Source of the DNA: Verrucomicrobiota bacterium
GTDB taxonomy: Bacteria; Verrucomicrobiota; Verrucomicrobiia; Chthoniobacterales; JAFAMB01
Assembly: GCA_019241095.1 (NCBI GenBank)
Contig: JAFAXJ010000559.1
Coordinates: 1-9,483 of the forward strand
Direction: 5' to 3'
DNA: 9,483 bases
The notes below the pieces were generated by a model. That model was not told the origin of the DNA. It worked only from the letters and a program-made list of their open reading frames with translations, and did not search any database. The position numbers and the translations under genes were made by a program. This document shows positions 7,516 through 9,483 of the stretch, piece after piece; within the stretch, counting starts at the first letter, position 1, and every line of letters starts with the position of its first letter.

Positions 7516-7899
7516 ATGAAGATTTTCGTCTTTAGTAGTTTTGCCTTGGCGCTGGCGCTTTCCTCCTGCGACACGCCAGTCGGACAAGGCGCTGGGTATG
7601 GAGCTGCAGGGGGTGCTATCATCGGTGGAATAGCAGGCGACAGCGTACGCAACGCCGCAATCGGAGCGGGCGCTGGAGCAGCATTTGGTGCTCTGATCGG
7701 GGCTATCGTCCAGGATAGCGATCGGCAGGGGTATGCCCAGAGCGCCCCGCCAGGCGGCTATCCATATGGTCGTCCGACGGAGTACCGGGGCCTTGTTCGA
7801 AGTCCTTACTATCCGCACAACCTGATTGATGTTCGAGGTATTCCGACAGGCGCTTTGGTGATTGATCCATCCACCAACCGTCCGTTTGTTCGGCCGTAG
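7516..7899 (+). CDS. Glycine-zipper lipoprotein
   Basis: This 127-residue protein starts with a lipoprotein signal peptide: MK, a hydrophobic core (IFVFSSFALALAL) and the lipobox LSSC with Cys18 as the likely lipidated residue. Residues about 23-65 form a glycine zipper (GQGAGYGAAGGAIIGGIAG, then GAGAGAAFGALIGAIV), a helical pair that can insert into or pack against membranes. A polar, Pro/Gly/Tyr-rich linker follows, then a C-terminal NLIDVRGIPTGALVIDPSTN segment that looks folded and conserved. The residue after Cys18 is Asp, which in E. coli keeps lipoproteins in the inner membrane; whether that rule applies here is unknown. It starts 13 bases after the HpnD-like gene, without a clear ribosome site, and probably shares its transcript. 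The exact role is unknown. Confidence 0.85.
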   Translation: MKIFVFSSFALALALSSCDTPVGQGAGYGAAGGAIIGGIAGDSVRNAAIGAGAGAAFGALIGAIVQDSDRQGYAQSAPPGGYPYGRPTEYRGLVRSPYYPHNLIDVRGIPTGALVIDPSTNRPFVRP

Positions 7900-7953
7900 G
7901 CTCTTGGCGGGAGATCGGCTTTAAGCGGGCGAACGTTCAAATTGACCTCCCTG

Positions 7954-8044
7954 GCAAGGCTCCGCCGCGCTAGACTCACCGCTTCGTTTGGGGTGATGAA
8001 AGACCATCGATGTTTGTCAGGAGTCTGGCGCGGCAGAGCCTTGC
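7954..8044. repeat. Imperfect 24-base inverted repeat with 43-base loop in a convergent intergenic gap
   Basis: The left arm (7954-7977, beginning GCAAGGCTCCGCCGCGC) and the right arm (8021-8044, ending GCGCGGCAGAGCCTTGC) are inverted copies matching at 22 of 24 positions. Transcribed on the plus strand, one mismatch becomes a U-G pair and the other a C-A mismatch. The interior (7978-8020) can form a small GATG/CATC hairpin. A T6 run lies at 8062-8067, about 18 bases after the right arm. The element sits between the convergent lipoprotein and spmAB genes. It could end transcription as a long hairpin, or be a REP/MITE-like intergenic element. The left arm shares its core with 902-916. Confidence 0.75.
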
Positions 8045-8071
8045 TCTCTCGGCGCTTTCCCTTTTTTAGGC

Positions 8072-9382
8072 CTAACTGAACAGCAGTCTGCAAGCAAGTA
8101 CCGAGGCCATAGCGCCCACCAGGTCCGCGCAAATTCCGGCTGGGATGGCATGACGCGTTTTCGTCACTCCGACCGATCCAAAATAGACCGCAACCACATA
8201 GAAGGTAGTTTCCGCACTACCGTAAATTGTCGCAGCCATATAGCTCAACATGTTGTCTGGACCGAATCGTTTTACCAAATCGGCCAGCACGGCGGTTGAT
8301 CCACTCCCACTGAGTGGCCGCATCAGAATCATCGGAATGAGATCGGGCGGAAAATGAACGATCTCGAGCACCGGTCGAAACATCTCTTTCACAATCCCAA
8401 GTGCGCCTGAATCTCGAAAAACTGCGATAGCGACTAACATCCCGACGAGGTACGGGATAATTCGGACAGCAATCGCGAAACCTTCTTTGGCTCCTTCAAT
8501 AAACTCCTGGTAGACGGCTATCTTACGGGCTGCAGCGTACAGCGGTATAAAGCTTAATAAAAAAGGAATAGTTAAAGGCGAAAGGGCATTGAAAAATGAC
8601 GCGACCCAGTGAGTCGGAACAGAATGCAAGCCCGAAGCGGATGAGATCGCGCGCGTCAGAAACAAAATGATGAAAGTGGCTCCGACCGCACTGAGTGCCC
8701 AAGGACCCCAGTTTGCCATCGAGTGCGGCGCCTGATCTGGAACGCTATTTTCAATCGCGCAGATTGGAGTTGAATAGAGACCGGTCTGACGTTCCCACCG
8801 AAAACAACGCCATTGTTCCAGTAACTTAACTGTAAAAAGAGCTGTTGCGGTCGCAAAACAGGTCGCTATGAGGGTTGAGCCGACAATTCCGGTCGGATTT
8901 CTGGACCCGTTAATTGCGAGAATATTGATTGCAGTCGCGGGCACTAATTGAATGGAACTCGTATTGATTGCCAAAAAGGTGCACATTGCGTTTGTGGCGA
9001 CGCCAGGCTTTGAGCTAAGCTGATTGAGTTGCGCCATGGCGCGCAGTCCAAGGGGAGTGGCGGCATTACTTACACCTAACATGTTCGCTGCAATATTCAT
9101 CACGATCGAACCCATCGCGGGGTGCTCTGGAGGCACGTCAGCAAACAATCTCGATAAGAGAGGGCGAATGAATCGGGCCAGCAACTGAACGAGGCCAGCT
9201 TTTTCGGCTAAGCGCATGATTCCAAGCCAAAGGGTCATTGCTCCACTGAGGGGCAAAGCTACATCGATGACGGCAGATTTGGCTGCGTTAAGCACACCTT
9301 GGTTGATTGCATCGAACTGGCCAGTGAACGCTCCGACAAGAATGCCTCCGACCAGAAGTCCCAACCAGATGTAATTCAACAT
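8072..9382 (-). CDS. Fused SpmA-SpmB-like membrane protein (nucleoside-recognition/gate domains)
   Basis: This 436-residue membrane protein carries two gate-type domains (Pfam Gate/Nucleos_tra2-related family), as in the spore maturation proteins SpmA and SpmB of Bacillus joined in one chain. The SpmA-like half (1-190) shows MLNYIWLGLLVGGILVGAFT, MTLWLGIMRLAEKAGL, HPAMGSIVMNIAANMLGVSN, AATPLGLRAM and TNAMCTFLAINTSSIQLVP. The SpmB-like half (about 265-436) shows IIPYLVGMLVAIAVFRDSGA, MRPLSGSGSTAVLADL, GSAETTFYVVAVYFGSVG and TRHAIPAGICADL. A variable linker (about 190-225) joins them. Such fusions are known in non-sporing Gram-negatives, where the substrate is unknown. The ATG at 9382-9380 begins 3 bases after the stop of the upstream gene, suggesting an operon. 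No good ribosome site is seen. Confidence 0.92.
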   Translation of the reverse strand: MLNYIWLGLLVGGILVGAFTGQFDAINQGVLNAAKSAVIDVALPLSGAMTLWLGIMRLAEKAGLVQLLARFIRPLLSRLFADVPPEHPAMGSIVMNIAANMLGVSNAATPLGLRAMAQLNQLSSKPGVATNAMCTFLAINTSSIQLVPATAINILAINGSRNPTGIVGSTLIATCFATATALFTVKLLEQWRCFRWERQTGLYSTPICAIENSVPDQAPHSMANWGPWALSAVGATFIILFLTRAISSASGLHSVPTHWVASFFNALSPLTIPFLLSFIPLYAAARKIAVYQEFIEGAKEGFAIAVRIIPYLVGMLVAIAVFRDSGALGIVKEMFRPVLEIVHFPPDLIPMILMRPLSGSGSTAVLADLVKRFGPDNMLSYMAATIYGSAETTFYVVAVYFGSVGVTKTRHAIPAGICADLVGAMASVLACRLLFS

Positions 9383-9385
9383 GAA

Positions 9386-9483
9386 TCAGACAGTAACGAC
9401 AGTTCGGAAATACAAGAAGGCAAGAAAGCCCCGGATCAATATCTTGTCGGACTTTGAGAAATCTGCGATTTCTACTTCGCCAT
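9386..9483 (-). CDS. C-terminal end of an unrecognised protein (5' end outside window)
   Basis: On the minus strand the frame from 9481 gives 31 residues, GEVEIADFSKSDK followed by ILIRGFLAFLYFRTVVTV, then TGA at 9388-9386. The stop is 3 bases before the spmAB ATG, which is typical of adjacent genes in one operon. The last residues are hydrophobic with a basic residue, possibly a membrane-associated end. The fragment is too short for a family call. It could be chance, but the tight junction and protein-like composition favour a real gene. Confidence 0.5.
   Translation of the reverse strand, partial: GEVEIADFSKSDKILIRGFLAFLYFRTVVTV

Noticed and set aside
7809..8132. 107-codon open frame on the minus strand through the inverted repeat
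   Set aside because: It overlaps two good genes and translates the palindromic repeat; there is no support for a product.
1..9483. CRISPR array, insertion sequence, phage or defence system
   Set aside because: No regularly spaced repeats, transposase or nuclease motifs, or phage proteins were seen on either strand.

Overview
The window reads as an ordinary chromosomal stretch of a Gram-negative, respiring bacterium. The best guess is a soil Verrucomicrobiota (Chthoniobacter/Udaeobacter-like). The reasons are the style of several proteins (signal peptidase I with a long N-terminal extension and large insert, glycine-zipper lipoprotein, fused SpmA-SpmB), an intergenic repeat of the CGAGAACGAGGA type, and roughly 50% GC by eye. 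This assignment is inference; no rRNA or other decisive marker is present.

Layout. 1-171 (+) is the tail of an F420-dependent NADP oxidoreductase-like protein. 172-546 has no secure gene, but holds a candidate small membrane protein on the minus strand that needs a +1 frameshift. A minus-strand tRNA-Phe(GAA) lies at 547-619. 620-921 is empty apart from one copy of a short GC-rich repeat core. On the minus strand, 922-2267 carries nuoB, nuoC and a small cysteine-rich CPXCG protein, reading nuoB to nuoC to CPXCG. Divergent from nuoB, on the plus strand, are lepA (2422-4218) and a signal peptidase I gene (4218-5324), overlapping by one base. After a 137-base gap with a short direct repeat come an unrecognised polytopic membrane protein (5462-6646), a squalene/phytoene-synthase family enzyme resembling HpnD (6657-7502) and a glycine-zipper lipoprotein (7516-7899). 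A 24-base inverted repeat sits in the convergent gap before a minus-strand fused SpmAB-like protein (8072-9382). The 3' end of one more minus-strand gene reaches the right edge.

How the genes work together. NuoB and NuoC are neighbouring subunits of the peripheral arm of respiratory complex I, but here they are not flanked by nuoA or nuoD. lepA plus signal peptidase I repeats the lepA-lepB pairing known in Escherichia coli, linking a translation GTPase with export processing. The HpnD-like enzyme points to squalene and hopanoid synthesis. The lipoprotein and the membrane proteins are envelope functions.

No mobile element, CRISPR array, phage or defence system is visible. The points most worth checking are the frameshifted small membrane ORF, the expanded signal peptidase, the split nuo gene pair, the nearly leaderless lepA promoter, and the paired GC-rich repeat.
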